Source of the DNA: Mesorhizobium sp. WSM3859
GTDB taxonomy: Bacteria; Pseudomonadota; Alphaproteobacteria; Rhizobiales; Rhizobiaceae
Assembly (NCBI RefSeq): GCF_002295065.1
Contig: NZ_NSGG01000010.1
Coordinates: 124,001-188,000, forward strand
Direction: 5' to 3'
DNA length: 64,000 bases
Part shown: piece by piece, positions 16,194-26,088 of the stretch
Numbering within the stretch: position 1 is the first letter of the stretch
Layout: each line of letters opens with the position of its first letter
Program-made: the position numbers and the translations under genes
Notes under the pieces: generated by a model
The model's input: the letters and a program-made list of their open reading frames with translations, nothing else
What the model was told of the DNA's origin: nothing
Database searches by the model: none

Positions 16194-16964
16194 ATGGCCG
16201 CCAGCGTTCCGGTTTTCATCGATGTGGACGGGTCGAGCATCGCCGTCAGGCAAGCGCCCGGCGCTGCGCCTGGTATCGTTTGGCTCGGCGGCTACAAGTC
16301 CGACATGCTGGGCACGAAGGCGGAGACGCTTGCCGGCTGGGCCGCTCGCGAGGGCCACGCCTATCTGCGTCATGACTATTCCGGGCACGGCGAGTCGGGG
16401 GGCGAATTCGCAGACGGTACGATCTCCAGATGGCTGGCCGAGAGCCTCGCCGTCTTCCGGCGCTTCAGCAAAGGCAAGCAGATCCTGGTCGGCTCCTCGA
16501 TGGGGGCGTGGATTGCGCTGCGCATGGTGCAGGAATTGCGCCGGGCGGGCGATGACCGCGTGGCCGGTCTCGTGCTGCTTGCGCCGGCGCCTGACTTCAC
16601 GATCGAATTGATCGAACCGGTGCTGACCAAGGCACAGAAGCGCGATCTTTCGAAAAAGGGGTTTTTCGCCGAGCCGTCCGACTATTCGGACGAGCCTTAT
16701 ATCTACACCCGAGCGCTGATCGAGGACGGCCGCGCCAACCGGGTCATGACCGGACCGATCGACACGCACTGTCCGGTGCACATATTGCAGGGCCTTGCCG
16801 ATCCGGACGTGCCGTCCAGCCATGCCCTGAAGCTCGCATCGATGCTGCCCGCCGACGATGTGACGCTGTCGCTGATCCCCGATGGCGACCATCGTCTGTC
16901 CCGTCCCGAGGATCTCGACATGCTGAAGCGCGCCGTCGCCGACATGGTCAGGCGGGCGGCCTGA
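16194..16964 (+). CDS. Alpha/beta hydrolase (ABHD10-like)
   Basis: The 256-residue serine hydrolase has a nucleophile elbow LVGSSMGAWIAL (Ser102). A late acidic residue is in LQGLADPDVPS and the catalytic His is in DGDHRLSRP. The oxyanion region reads WLGGYKSDM, and the following DYSGHGESGG is typical of the ABHD10/thioesterase-like group. The ATG at 16194 has AAAGGA 6 bases upstream; the longer frame begins in non-coding sequence. It ends 2 bases before the transporter gene, so the two form an operon. The substrate is unknown. Confidence 0.87.
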   Translation: MAASVPVFIDVDGSSIAVRQAPGAAPGIVWLGGYKSDMLGTKAETLAGWAAREGHAYLRHDYSGHGESGGEFADGTISRWLAESLAVFRRFSKGKQILVGSSMGAWIALRMVQELRRAGDDRVAGLVLLAPAPDFTIELIEPVLTKAQKRDLSKKGFFAEPSDYSDEPYIYTRALIEDGRANRVMTGPIDTHCPVHILQGLADPDVPSSHALKLASMLPADDVTLSLIPDGDHRLSRPEDLDMLKRAVADMVRRAA

Positions 16965-16966
16965 CC

Positions 16967-18109
16967 ATGCGCATCTCCATCCCGATATCCGCCTTCGTCG
17001 CCGCGATCGTCGGCTTTGGCGGCACGCTGGCCCTCGTCATCGCGGCCGCCAAGGCGGTCGGCGCCACCCAGATCGAGACCGCGAGCGGCGTGACGGCGAT
17101 CTGCCTGGCCATGACGATCGAATGCCTGTGGCTGTCCTGGCGCACGAAAATGCCGATCATCACCGCGTGGTCGACGCCGGGTCTCGCGCTGATCGCGGCC
17201 TCCAGCGGTTTCACGATGCCGCAGACCGTCGGCGCCTTCATGGTCACCGGTGTCCTTCTGGTCGCCACCGGCCTGTTCAAGCCGCTGACCCGGCTGATCG
17301 CGCAGATCCCGGCCTCGGTCGCGTCCGGCATGCTAGCCGGCATCCTGGTCAGCTTCGCCGCCAATGCGGTGAGGACCATCCCCGCCGATCCCTGGCTGAT
17401 CCTGCCGCTGATCGCCGCCTTCTTCGTCATCCGCCTGTTCAATCCGGCTCTGTCGGTGCTGGTGGTGCTGATCGGCGGCGGCCTTGCCGCTTTCCTCACC
17501 GGCCGCGTCGGCAGCCTGCCGATGCCGGAACTGTCGACATTGACGTTCATTGCGCCGCAATTCACCGCATCGGCGATCATCGGCCTCGCCCTGCCGCTCT
17601 ATCTGGTAACCATGGCCTCGCAGAACCTTTCCGGCCTCGCGGTGCTGCGCGCCGCCGGCTATCACCCCGAACCCGGCCCGCTGATCGGCGTCACCGGCCT
17701 GTTTTCGCTGCTCTCGGCGCCGTTCGGCGCCGCGACCACCAATCTCGCGGCGATCTCGGCCGCCATCTGCACCGGCCCCGATGTCCATCCCGATCCCGCC
17801 GAGCGGTGGAAGACCGGGCCGTTCTACGCGCTCGCCTATTTCATCTTCGCGATCTTCGGCGCCTCGCTGGTGGCGATCTTCGCGGTTTTGCCGCAAAGCC
17901 TGATCGTGCTGGTCGCGGGGCTCGCCTTGACGGCGCCGCTTGCCAATGCGCTGTCGATAGCCCTTCATGACGCGGGCGACCGCATGCCGGCCACCGTCAC
18001 CTTCGCCGTGACGGCTTCGGGGCTCACGCTCGTCGGTGTCGGCGCGGCATTTTGGGGGCTGGTTGCCGGAATGGCAGTGCTTTTCCTGGAAAAACTCAAA
18101 AAGCGATAA
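16967..18109 (+). CDS. Benzoate/H+ symporter BenE-family membrane transporter
   Basis: The 380-residue polytopic protein has about 11-12 hydrophobic helices starting ISIPISAFVAAIVGFGGTLAL. The BenE-family stretch MTIECLWLSWRTKMPIITAWSTPG is followed by FGAATTNLAAISAAICTGPD. The family imports aromatic acids such as benzoate with protons, but many homologues are uncharacterised. The start lies 2 bases after the hydrolase stop (TGACCATG), so translation is probably coupled. No benzoate catabolic gene is nearby, so the substrate is uncertain. Confidence 0.88.
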   Translation: MRISIPISAFVAAIVGFGGTLALVIAAAKAVGATQIETASGVTAICLAMTIECLWLSWRTKMPIITAWSTPGLALIAASSGFTMPQTVGAFMVTGVLLVATGLFKPLTRLIAQIPASVASGMLAGILVSFAANAVRTIPADPWLILPLIAAFFVIRLFNPALSVLVVLIGGGLAAFLTGRVGSLPMPELSTLTFIAPQFTASAIIGLALPLYLVTMASQNLSGLAVLRAAGYHPEPGPLIGVTGLFSLLSAPFGAATTNLAAISAAICTGPDVHPDPAERWKTGPFYALAYFIFAIFGASLVAIFAVLPQSLIVLVAGLALTAPLANALSIALHDAGDRMPATVTFAVTASGLTLVGVGAAFWGLVAGMAVLFLEKLKKR

Positions 18110-18224
18110 TCATTTCAGACGCTTCGCCGGTTTTAGTCGGATTTGCCTTGAATCGCCGATTCCGCCTTCCCATTTCGATTCCACGCAGCCGGTTTGGCTG
18201 TCTCCAATGGAAGGATTGGGAGAA

Positions 18225-18704
18225 ATGAATACGAGTGCATTGATCCGTCCGGCCTGGACGCCGGCCACCATCGCATTGATGGTCATCGGCTTCATGGTGT
18301 TCTGGCCGCTCGGCTTCGCCATGCTCGCCTACATCATCTGGGGCGACCGGCTGGAAGGGTTCAAGCGTGACGTCAACCGCGCGACCGACGGCATCTTCGC
18401 CGGCTGCCGCCGCGGGTCCGACAAGGCGGCCCGCTGGGGCCACGGTTCGGCCCGCACCGGCAACGTCGCCTTCGACGACTGGCGCGAGAAGGAACTGGAA
18501 CGCCTGGCCGAAGAGCGCCGCAAGCTCGACGAGATGTTGACCGAGTTCGACGACTATGCCCGCGAACTGCGCCGCGCCAAAGACCAGGAAGAGTTCGACC
18601 GCTTCATGGCCAACCGCAACAAGCATACCGCGCCGACCACCACCGAGTCGGGCGATAAGCCCGCTTCCAAGCGCGGCAAGGGCACGAACCTGCTCGACGA
18701 CTGA
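18225..18704 (+). CDS. DUF2852 domain membrane protein
   Basis: The 159-residue protein has an N-terminal membrane segment (TPATIALMVIGFMVFWPLGFAML, about residues 12-34) followed by a charged, coiled-coil-prone region (WREKELERLAEERRKLDEML). It ends in a disordered Lys/Ser tail. This is the alphaproteobacterial DUF2852 family, with no established role. The ATG at 18225 has GGGAGA directly upstream; an ATG at 18207 is possible but lacks a site. A two-hairpin repeat follows the stop codon by 7 bases. Confidence 0.8.
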   Translation: MNTSALIRPAWTPATIALMVIGFMVFWPLGFAMLAYIIWGDRLEGFKRDVNRATDGIFAGCRRGSDKAARWGHGSARTGNVAFDDWREKELERLAEERRKLDEMLTEFDDYARELRRAKDQEEFDRFMANRNKHTAPTTTESGDKPASKRGKGTNLLDD

Positions 18705-18711
18705 AGCCGGC

Positions 18712-18814
18712 GCATGACCCCGAAAATCGACGCCGATTTTCGGAAAAGGTCATGCGCCCATTTAAGGTGCTACAGCGTCCTTTGCGCGTCCGAAAAGGAC
18801 GCGCGGCGCTGTAG
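18712..18814. repeat. Two-palindrome repeat (family C, RIME-like), copy 1
   Basis: Palindrome 1 has nested arms GCATGACC...GGTCATGC around CCGAAAATCG...CGATTTTCGG. Palindrome 2 has CTACAGCG...CGCTGTAG around GCGCGTCC...GGACGCGC. The same pair in reverse order is at 33831-33932. A mosaic of two large palindromes matches the general description of rhizobial intergenic mosaic elements (RIME); identity with that family needs alignment. It occupies the space between DUF2852 and the metalloprotease gene and could also stop transcription. Confidence 0.75.
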
Positions 18815-18927
18815 GGACAGGCTCCGGTACGATATGCGGCGTCGCGTCTTGCGGCGCCGTTTCTTTTTTGTTCTCTATGGTGCACCCCGCCACTGGCCGT
18901 TTTTTTCGAATCGCGTATCGTCCAGCC

Positions 18928-19686
18928 ATGACCCTCGGCTTCTTTCGCAATCTGACCAAGCCAAAGCCCACGCCAGTCGTGGAGCGCGAACATTGCGTCG
19001 CCGGCCGCACGCTGCCGCTGAAAATCGTCGAAAGCGCCAGGGCCAGGCGGCTCACTTTGCGCATCGATTCCGGCGGCCAGGGCCTGCGCGTCACCGTGCC
19101 GCCAGGCCTGCGCCGCGGCGAGGTGGAAAAATTCCTCCACCGCCACCAGGACTGGCTGGAGCAGCGTCTGGCCAAGGTGCCGACCCGCCCACAGGTGCGG
19201 CCCGGCATAAAAATCCCGATCCGCGGCGTGCCGCATCGCATCGTGCATGAGCCGTCGAAGCGCGGCACTGTCACCATCCTGCGCGACGATCGCGGCCCGC
19301 TGTTGGTCGTCCATGGCGAGCGCATCCATCTGCCGCGCCGCATCGCCGATTACCTCAAGCGCGAGGCCAAGAAGGAGATCGAGAAGCTGGTGGTCAAGCA
19401 CACCGAGGCGGTCGGCAAGCGCGCCAAGGCTATAAGGTACAAGGATACCTCCAGCCGCTGGGGATCATGCACCTCGGAGGGCAATCTCTCCTTCTCCTGG
19501 CGCATCATGATGGCGCCGCCGGCGGTGATAAACTACCTGGTGGCGCATGAGGTGGCGCATCTCAAGGAGATGAACCACGGCCCGAAGTTCTGGAAATTGT
19601 GCGAGAAGCTGTGCCCCGACACCGACCGCTGCAAGGACTGGCTGAAGCGCAATGGCGGGGCGTTGCAAGCGATTGTGTTTGAGTAG
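18928..19686 (+). CDS. YgjP-like (DUF45/SprT-type) metallopeptidase family protein
   Basis: The protein has 252 residues. The zinc site is VAHEVAHLKEMNHGPKFW: HEVAH at 207-211 with a third ligand at His217. It follows the conserved KDTSSRWGSCTSEGNLSFSW, and both are hallmarks of the M48-like YgjP/DUF45 family. No signal peptide is present, so it is cytoplasmic. E. coli YgjP is linked to UTP pyrophosphatase or metallopeptidase roles. The ATG at 18928 is preferred to a TTG 20 codons earlier because the upstream residues look non-coding. Confidence 0.85.
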   Translation: MTLGFFRNLTKPKPTPVVEREHCVAGRTLPLKIVESARARRLTLRIDSGGQGLRVTVPPGLRRGEVEKFLHRHQDWLEQRLAKVPTRPQVRPGIKIPIRGVPHRIVHEPSKRGTVTILRDDRGPLLVVHGERIHLPRRIADYLKREAKKEIEKLVVKHTEAVGKRAKAIRYKDTSSRWGSCTSEGNLSFSWRIMMAPPAVINYLVAHEVAHLKEMNHGPKFWKLCEKLCPDTDRCKDWLKRNGGALQAIVFE

Positions 19687-19762
19687 TGTCAGCGGATGCA
19701 GCGGTGCGAAGAACGCCGCCACCGCTAGCGCAACGCTGGAGATTGGCCGAGCCATCTCAGCC

Positions 19763-19971
19763 TCGTCATCCTAGGGCGAAGCAAGGAGCGAAGCGACGCG
19801 CGCAGACCCTAGGATCCATGCCGTAACGTGCGAGCGCCGCAGCGGTGCAAACGATGCTATGTCGTTGAACGAAAAAGAGAATATTCTCCGCCGGTGCCCC
19901 TTCGGCTGATGTAACGGCATCGATCCTAGGGTCTGCGCGCCGCTTCGCGTCGGCCCGCCCTAGGATGACGA
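19763..19971. repeat. MITE-like element with long terminal inverted repeats (family D)
   Basis: The 313-base gap between the metallopeptidase and the 71-residue gene holds this 209-base element. It begins TCGTCATCCTAGGGCG and ends CGCCCTAGGATGACGA. Long inner arms pair as well: GCGCAGACCCTAGGAT on the left against ATCCTAGGGTCTGCGC on the right, and ATGCCGT against ACGGCAT. The middle, about 100 bases, has no credible gene. Non-autonomous mobile DNA is the best reading. Confidence 0.8.
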
Positions 19972-20000
19972 CCGCGTGGTTGCCTCGCCTGAACGCACCC

Positions 20001-20216
20001 TCAATCGTCATTCGCCGCGTTCAATTCCTCCGGCCGCAACCCTTCCTCGATATGCGGCCAAGGCAGGAAATCCCGGTCGAAGGCATCGCTGCCGAAATAG
20101 TCCAGCGCTCGGTGCGCCTCGGCGCCGTTGAAGGCGGCCTTGTCCATCAGATGCGCGATCACCTCGCGCGCCTGCGCGATCTTCTGCTTGAGTTCGGCAA
20201 CGGTCCGGTCGGCCAT
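20001..20216 (-). CDS. Small conserved hypothetical protein
   Basis: The 71-residue protein was not assigned to a named family. It starts with a charged helix (MADRTVAELKQKIAQAREVI) and contains GAEAHRALDYFGSDAFDRDF, ending NAANDD. Composition and third-position GC look coding. It is divergent from trpF, with about 110 bases between the starts. A regulatory or structural role cannot be read from the sequence. Confidence 0.6.
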   Translation of the reverse strand: MADRTVAELKQKIAQAREVIAHLMDKAAFNGAEAHRALDYFGSDAFDRDFLPWPHIEEGLRPEELNAANDD

Positions 20217-20326
20217 GATTGTCCTGCTCCCGCCTGTGGTCCCTATATGAAGGTAGTGTTTTCCGCCGTACCGGCAACAGCATGCTTTTTCTCGACTCTC
20301 TGGCCGTTTCGTGCCAAGCCCGGCCC

Positions 20327-20986
20327 ATGACGCTCGACATCAAGATCTGCGGATTGAAGACCGACGCCGCGATGGCGGCCGCCCTTGCCGGCGGCGCCAG
20401 CCATGTCGGCTTTATTTTCTTTCCGAAGAGCCCGCGCTATGTCGAGCCGGCCGAGGCCGGCCGCCTGCGCGAAGCGGCGCGCGGCAAGGCCTTGGCGGTT
20501 GCCGTTACCGTCGACGCCGACGATGCGTTCCTGGATGACATCGTCGCAAAAATGCAGCCGGACGTGCTGCAGCTGCATGGTTCGGAAACGCCCGAGCGCG
20601 TGGCGGAGCTCAAGGCCCGATATGGCCTGCCGGTTATGAAGGTGTTTTCCGTCAGCGAGGCCGCCGATCTCGAGCGGACAAAGCCATTCGTAGGCATTGC
20701 CGATCGTTTCATGTTCGACGCCAAGCCGCCGAAGGGATCGCAACTGCCGGGCGGCAACGGCGTCGCCTTCGACTGGCGCATCCTTGCCGGCCTTGACGCC
20801 GGGCTCGATTACATGCTTTCCGGAGGGCTCAACGCCGCCAATATCGGCGATGCCCTGAGACTCGCCACCCCTCCCGGAATAGATGTTTCGTCCGGCGTGG
20901 AAAGCTCTCCGGGTGTCAAGGATCCGGCGCTGATCGAGCAGTTTTTCCGGGCCGTCAGGGCCGCGCGCGACGACCGCGCCGCCTGA
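20327..20986 (+). CDS. trpF: Phosphoribosylanthranilate isomerase
   Basis: TrpF converts N-(5-phosphoribosyl)anthranilate to the carboxyphenylamino-ribulose phosphate in tryptophan synthesis. The 219-residue TIM barrel opens with KICGLKTDAAMAAAL (catalytic Cys in the ICGL motif). It has VLQLHGSETPE, the catalytic Asp in FMFDAKPPKGSQLPGGNG, and the phosphate loop LSGGLNAANI. The ATG at 20327 matches the family start; the longer frame upstream is not conserved-looking. trpB and trpA follow, so this is the trpFBA arrangement. Confidence 0.96.
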   Translation: MTLDIKICGLKTDAAMAAALAGGASHVGFIFFPKSPRYVEPAEAGRLREAARGKALAVAVTVDADDAFLDDIVAKMQPDVLQLHGSETPERVAELKARYGLPVMKVFSVSEAADLERTKPFVGIADRFMFDAKPPKGSQLPGGNGVAFDWRILAGLDAGLDYMLSGGLNAANIGDALRLATPPGIDVSSGVESSPGVKDPALIEQFFRAVRAARDDRAA

Positions 20987-21000
20987 GCAGGCTCAAACCC

Positions 21001-21049
21001 GAGCATGTCCCGGAAAAGTGGAATCCGGTTTTCCGACAGGGGCATGCTC
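21001..21049. repeat. Short palindromic repeat (family C-related) between trpF and trpB
   Basis: Outer arms are GAGCATG and CATGCTC. The inner region reads CGGAAAAGTGGAATCCGGTTTTCCG, an imperfect palindrome written here as arms CGGAAAA and GGTTTTCCG. It lies 14 bases after the trpF stop and 25 bases before trpB. Confidence 0.75.
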
Positions 21050-21073
21050 ACTTAAGTCAAGGAGAGATCGGCG

Positions 21074-22294
<1,221 letters not shown>

Positions 22295-22296
22295 CA

Positions 22297-23136
22297 ATGA
22301 CCACCCGCATCGACCGTCGCATGGCGAAGCTCAAATCCGAGGGCCGTCCGGCTCTCGTCACCTACGTCATGGGCGGCGATCCTGACTACGACACCTCGCT
22401 GTCGATCATGAAGGCGCTGCCCGTCTCGGGCAGCGACCTCATCGAGCTCGGCATGCCCTTCTCCGACCCGATGGCCGACGGTCCGGCGATCCAGGCGGCG
22501 GGTCTTCGGGCGCTGAAAGGCGGCCAGACCCTGGCCAGGACGCTGAAGCTGGCGTCCGAATTCCGCGCCGGCGACGACGAGACGCCGATCGTGCTGATGG
22601 GCTACTACAATCCGATCTACATCTACGGCGTCGATCGATTCCTCGCCGATGCCAAGGCAAGCGGCATCGACGGCCTGATCGTCGTCGACCTGCCGCCGGA
22701 GATGGACGAGGAGCTTTGCATTCCGGCGCTGAAGGCCGGCGTCAACTTCATCCGGCTGGCGACGCCGACCACCGACGACAAGCGCCTGCCCAAGGTTTTG
22801 GAAAACACCTCCGGTTTCGTCTATTACGTCTCGATGACCGGCATCACCGGCTCGGCGCTCGCCGACACCGCCAAGGTCTCGGCCGCGGTCACCCGCATCA
22901 AGGGCCACACCGCGCTGCCGGTCTGCGTCGGCTTCGGCGTCAAGACCGCCGAGCAGGCGCGCGTCATCGGCGCCTCGGCCGACGGCGTCGTGGTCGGCAC
23001 GGCGATCGTCAACGCGATCGCCAATGTGCTGGGGCCGAAGGGCGAGAAGACCGCCGATCCGGCCGAAGCCGTCGCAACTTTGGTCAGCGGCCTTGCCCAG
23101 GGCGTCCGCGCGGCGCGCCTTGCTGCCGCCGAATAG
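22297..23136 (+). CDS. trpA: Tryptophan synthase alpha chain
   Basis: TrpA cleaves indole-3-glycerol phosphate and channels indole to TrpB. The 279-residue barrel has the family signature IELGMPFSDPMADGPAIQ (catalytic Glu in ELGMPFSDP), the second catalytic Asp in IVVDLPPEMDEE and the phosphate site VGFGVKTAEQAR. It immediately follows trpB and precedes accD by 39 bases. Confidence 0.98.
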   Translation: MTTRIDRRMAKLKSEGRPALVTYVMGGDPDYDTSLSIMKALPVSGSDLIELGMPFSDPMADGPAIQAAGLRALKGGQTLARTLKLASEFRAGDDETPIVLMGYYNPIYIYGVDRFLADAKASGIDGLIVVDLPPEMDEELCIPALKAGVNFIRLATPTTDDKRLPKVLENTSGFVYYVSMTGITGSALADTAKVSAAVTRIKGHTALPVCVGFGVKTAEQARVIGASADGVVVGTAIVNAIANVLGPKGEKTADPAEAVATLVSGLAQGVRAARLAAAE

Positions 23137-23175
23137 TTTTCCTACCTCTTTCTCGTAGGTACAGGAGCCGAAGCG

Positions 23176-24102
23176 ATGAACTGGATCACGAACTACGTTC
23201 GCCCGAAGATCAATTCGATGCTCGGCCGGCGCACCGACATGCCGGAAAACCTCTGGATCAAGGATCCCGAGACCGGTGAGATGATCTTCCACAAGGACCT
23301 CGAGTCCAACCAGTTCGTCATCCCGGCTTCCGGCCATCACATGAAGATCTCGGCCAAGGAGCGGCTGAAATACTTCTTCGACGACGGCAAATACGAGGTG
23401 CTGGAAAACCCCAAGGTCGTCCAGGACCCGCTGAAGTTCCGCGACGAGAAGCGCTACACCGATCGCCTCAAGGAGGCGAAGGCCAAGACCAGCCTCGAGG
23501 ATGCGATCCTCAACGGCGCCGGCACCATCGACGGGCTGCCGGTCATCGTCACCGTGCAGGATTTCGCCTTCATGGGCGGCTCGCTCGGCATGGCCGCCGG
23601 CGAAGCCATCGTGCACGCCTTCGAGGTGGCGCTGCAGCGCAAGCGGCCGCTGATCCTGTTTGCCGCCTCCGGCGGCGCCCGCATGCAGGAAGGCATCCTG
23701 TCGCTGATGCAATTGCCGCGCACCACGGTCGGCGTCGACCGGCTGAAGGAAGCCGGCCTGCCCTATATCGTCGTGCTGACCAACCCCACCACGGGCGGCG
23801 TCACCGCCTCCTACGCCATGCTGGGCGATGTCCACATTGCCGAGCCCGGCGCGCTGATCGGCTTTGCCGGCCCGCGCGTCATCGAGCAGACCATTCGCGA
23901 AAAGCTGCCCGATGGTTTTCAGCGCGCCGAATATCTGATGGAGCACGGCATGGTCGACATGGTCGTCTCGCGGCTCGAGATGCGCCAGACCATTTCCCGG
24001 CTCTTGAAGATGCTGCTCAAGATACCTGTGGCCGAGAAGCCGCTGGAGCCGGAAATCCTGCCGCCGGCGGTGGTCAAGGCCGAGGCACGGCCGCAAGCCT
24101 GA
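23176..24102 (+). CDS. accD: Acetyl-CoA carboxylase carboxyltransferase beta subunit lacking the zinc-finger cysteines
   Basis: AccD pairs with AccA to transfer CO2 from biotin to acetyl-CoA for fatty-acid synthesis. The 308-residue protein keeps the crotonase-like core (FMGGSLGMAAGEAIVHAFE, LFAASGGARMQEGILSLMQ, NPTTGGVTASYAMLGD, GFAGPRVIEQTIR). The N-terminal zinc ribbon is degenerate: where E. coli has CxxC...CxxC, this one has Asp30, Thr33, Ile49 and Ser52 (NLWIKDPETGEM and QFVIPASGHHMKI). It sits between trpA and folC, a common alphaproteobacterial order. Confidence 0.96.
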   Translation: MNWITNYVRPKINSMLGRRTDMPENLWIKDPETGEMIFHKDLESNQFVIPASGHHMKISAKERLKYFFDDGKYEVLENPKVVQDPLKFRDEKRYTDRLKEAKAKTSLEDAILNGAGTIDGLPVIVTVQDFAFMGGSLGMAAGEAIVHAFEVALQRKRPLILFAASGGARMQEGILSLMQLPRTTVGVDRLKEAGLPYIVVLTNPTTGGVTASYAMLGDVHIAEPGALIGFAGPRVIEQTIREKLPDGFQRAEYLMEHGMVDMVVSRLEMRQTISRLLKMLLKIPVAEKPLEPEILPPAVVKAEARPQA

Positions 24103-24192
24103 CAGGATCGGCCCGACGCGACATCGTTCGCCGCGAACCGCGATTTGCGCCGTCCGTTGTCTGCTGTAGCCTCTGATTTGCGCGTGGCCGTT

Positions 24193-24215
24193 CCGAAACC
24201 GATTCCCGGTTTCGG
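24193..24215. repeat. Short palindrome before folC
   Basis: CCGAAACCG attcc CGGTTTCGG is a perfect 9-base inverted repeat in the 135-base accD-folC gap. It resembles the inner core of the family C palindromes. It could be a remnant of one or a weak stop for accD transcripts. Confidence 0.55.
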
Positions 24216-24237
24216 ATGCATGCGCTAGGATTCCATC

Positions 24238-25563
24238 ATGACAACGCTCTCCGCCGAACGCGAAATCGAACATCTGATGACGCTGCATCCGAAAGGCTTC
24301 GACCTTTCGCTGGACCGCGTCAGCAGGCTTCTCGAACGCCTCGGCAATCCGCAGGACCGGCTGCCGCCGGTCATCCACATCGCCGGCACCAACGGCAAGG
24401 GTTCCTGCGCCGCCTTCTCGCGCGCGCTGCTGGAGGCGGCCGGCCATCTCGTCCACGTCCACACCTCGCCGCATCTGGTGAACTGGCATGAGCGCTACCG
24501 GCTGGCGGCCGAGGGCGGCGGCAAGCTCGTCGACGACGAGGTTTTTGCCGAGGCCATCGCGCGTGTCGCCGAGGCCAATCAAGGCCAGAAGATCACCGTC
24601 TTCGAGATTCTCACCGCCGTCACCTTCATTCTGTTTTCGGAGCACCCGGCGGAGGCCGCGATCATCGAGGTCGGCCTTGGCGGCCGCTTCGACGCTACCA
24701 ACGTCGTCAAGCGGCCCGCCGTTTCGGTGATCATGCCGATCTCGATGGACCACGAAGCCTATCTCGGCGACCGCGTCGAGCTGATCGCTGCCGAGAAGGC
24801 CGGCATCATGAAGCGCGGCTGCCCGGTGGTGATCGGCGCCCAGGAAAGCGACACAGCGCTTCAGGCGCTGATCGAGACGGCCGAGCGGCTGGATTGCCCG
24901 ACCGTGGTCTATGGCCAGGATTTCCTCGCTTTCGAGGAAAACGGCCGCATGGTCTACCAGGACGAGGACGGGTTGATGGACCTGCCCTTACCGCGCCTGC
25001 CCGGGCGCCATCAATACGCCAACGCTGCGGCGGCGATCGCCGCCGTCAAGGCGGCCGGCTTCGAGATCGGCCATCGCGCCGCCGAGCGGGCGATGACCCA
25101 TGTCGCCTGGCCGGCACGCATGCAGAAGCTGACGCAGGGCAAGCTGGTGGAGCTTGCGCCGAAGGGCGCCGACATCTGGCTGGACGGCGGCCACAACCCC
25201 GGCGCCGGCATCGTCATCGCCGAGGCCCTGGCCGAACAGGAGGAGAAGAATCCGAGGCCGCTGGTGCTGATCTCGGGCATGATCAACACCAAGGACCAGA
25301 CCGGCTATTTCAGCGCTTTCAAGGGCTTGGCCCGCCATGTCTATACCGTGCCGGTAGAGAACAGCGACGCCGGCGTGCCGAATGACGAGCTGGCATTGCG
25401 TGCCGAAGAGGCCGGCCTGTCGGCTGAGCCGGTCAGCTCCGTCGCCAGCGCGCTGATGCTGTTGCGCGACAGCTGGGACGGCCCCGCGCCGCGTATCCTC
25501 ATCGGCGGCTCGCTCTATTTCGCCGGCGCCGTGCTGGCCGAGAACGGCACGCCGCCGACCTAG
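24238..25563 (+). CDS. folC: Bifunctional folylpolyglutamate synthase / dihydrofolate synthase
   Basis: FolC adds glutamate to dihydropteroate and folates. The 441-residue Mur-ligase-like protein has the P-loop HIAGTNGKGSCAAFSRALLE (about 44-63), the following VHTSPHLVNWHERYR, and the Mur-type signature EVGLGGRFDATNVV. The metal-binding stretch is SMDHEAYLGD. The C-terminal glutamate domain includes WLDGGHNPGAGIVIAEAL. It follows accD, in a standard rhizobial order. Confidence 0.96.
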   Translation: MTTLSAEREIEHLMTLHPKGFDLSLDRVSRLLERLGNPQDRLPPVIHIAGTNGKGSCAAFSRALLEAAGHLVHVHTSPHLVNWHERYRLAAEGGGKLVDDEVFAEAIARVAEANQGQKITVFEILTAVTFILFSEHPAEAAIIEVGLGGRFDATNVVKRPAVSVIMPISMDHEAYLGDRVELIAAEKAGIMKRGCPVVIGAQESDTALQALIETAERLDCPTVVYGQDFLAFEENGRMVYQDEDGLMDLPLPRLPGRHQYANAAAAIAAVKAAGFEIGHRAAERAMTHVAWPARMQKLTQGKLVELAPKGADIWLDGGHNPGAGIVIAEALAEQEEKNPRPLVLISGMINTKDQTGYFSAFKGLARHVYTVPVENSDAGVPNDELALRAEEAGLSAEPVSSVASALMLLRDSWDGPAPRILIGGSLYFAGAVLAENGTPPT

Positions 25564-25564
25564 A

Positions 25565-25608
25565 GCAATTTCAGGAAAAGTGTGAAGCGGTTTTCCGTCT
25601 GAAATTGC
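25565..25608. repeat. Short palindromic repeat after folC
   Basis: Arms GCAATTTCAG and CTGAAATTGC enclose GGAAAA...CGGTTTTCC. It begins 2 bases after the folC stop and could end the transcript. The copy at 61410-61452 has almost the same arms. Confidence 0.75.
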
Positions 25609-25663
25609 GCCAAAAGATCAAGACAGCGCTGCGGATTTCGGCGGGGGCCGAAAGGAACCGGCC

Positions 25664-26083
25664 ATGATCAAAGTCAGGCAGCTCGCCCATGTCTGCATCT
25701 TCGCGCATGACCTGGACGCAACGCGCTCCTTCTATCGCGACGTGCTTGGCATGGACACAAGGTTCAATTTCCTGCGCGACGGCAGGATTTTCGGCTTCTA
25801 TCTCGACTGCGGCGGCCGCAGCCATGTCGAGGTCTTTGAAAAGCACGAGGCCAGCCACAGCGACCGCAACCAGATCAACCATTTCTGCCTGGAAGTGGAG
25901 GATATCGACGCAGCGATCGCCCACATCAGGTCGAAAGGCATCGCGGTCACCCCGAAAAAGCTCGCCTGCGACGACACTTACCAAGCCTGGATCAGTGACC
26001 CCAACGGCGTGAGGATCGAACTGTTCGAATACACCGGCAAAAGCGCGCAGTTTACCGGCGGCGATCGCGTCGCCGACTGGTGA
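25664..26083 (+). CDS. VOC-family (glyoxalase/bleomycin-resistance-like) protein
   Basis: The 139-residue single-domain protein has the VOC fold: it starts VRQLAHVCIFAHDLDATRSFYRDVLG, with a metal-binding His in the first strand, and ends WISDPNGVRIELFEY with the conserved Glu. NHFCLEVEDIDAAIAHI forms the second module. GGAAC lies 7 bases before the ATG. The substrate is unknown. It is convergent with the VapB-like gene, with 5 bases between the stops. Confidence 0.87.
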   Translation: MIKVRQLAHVCIFAHDLDATRSFYRDVLGMDTRFNFLRDGRIFGFYLDCGGRSHVEVFEKHEASHSDRNQINHFCLEVEDIDAAIAHIRSKGIAVTPKKLACDDTYQAWISDPNGVRIELFEYTGKSAQFTGGDRVADW

Positions 26084-26088
26084 CTAAT

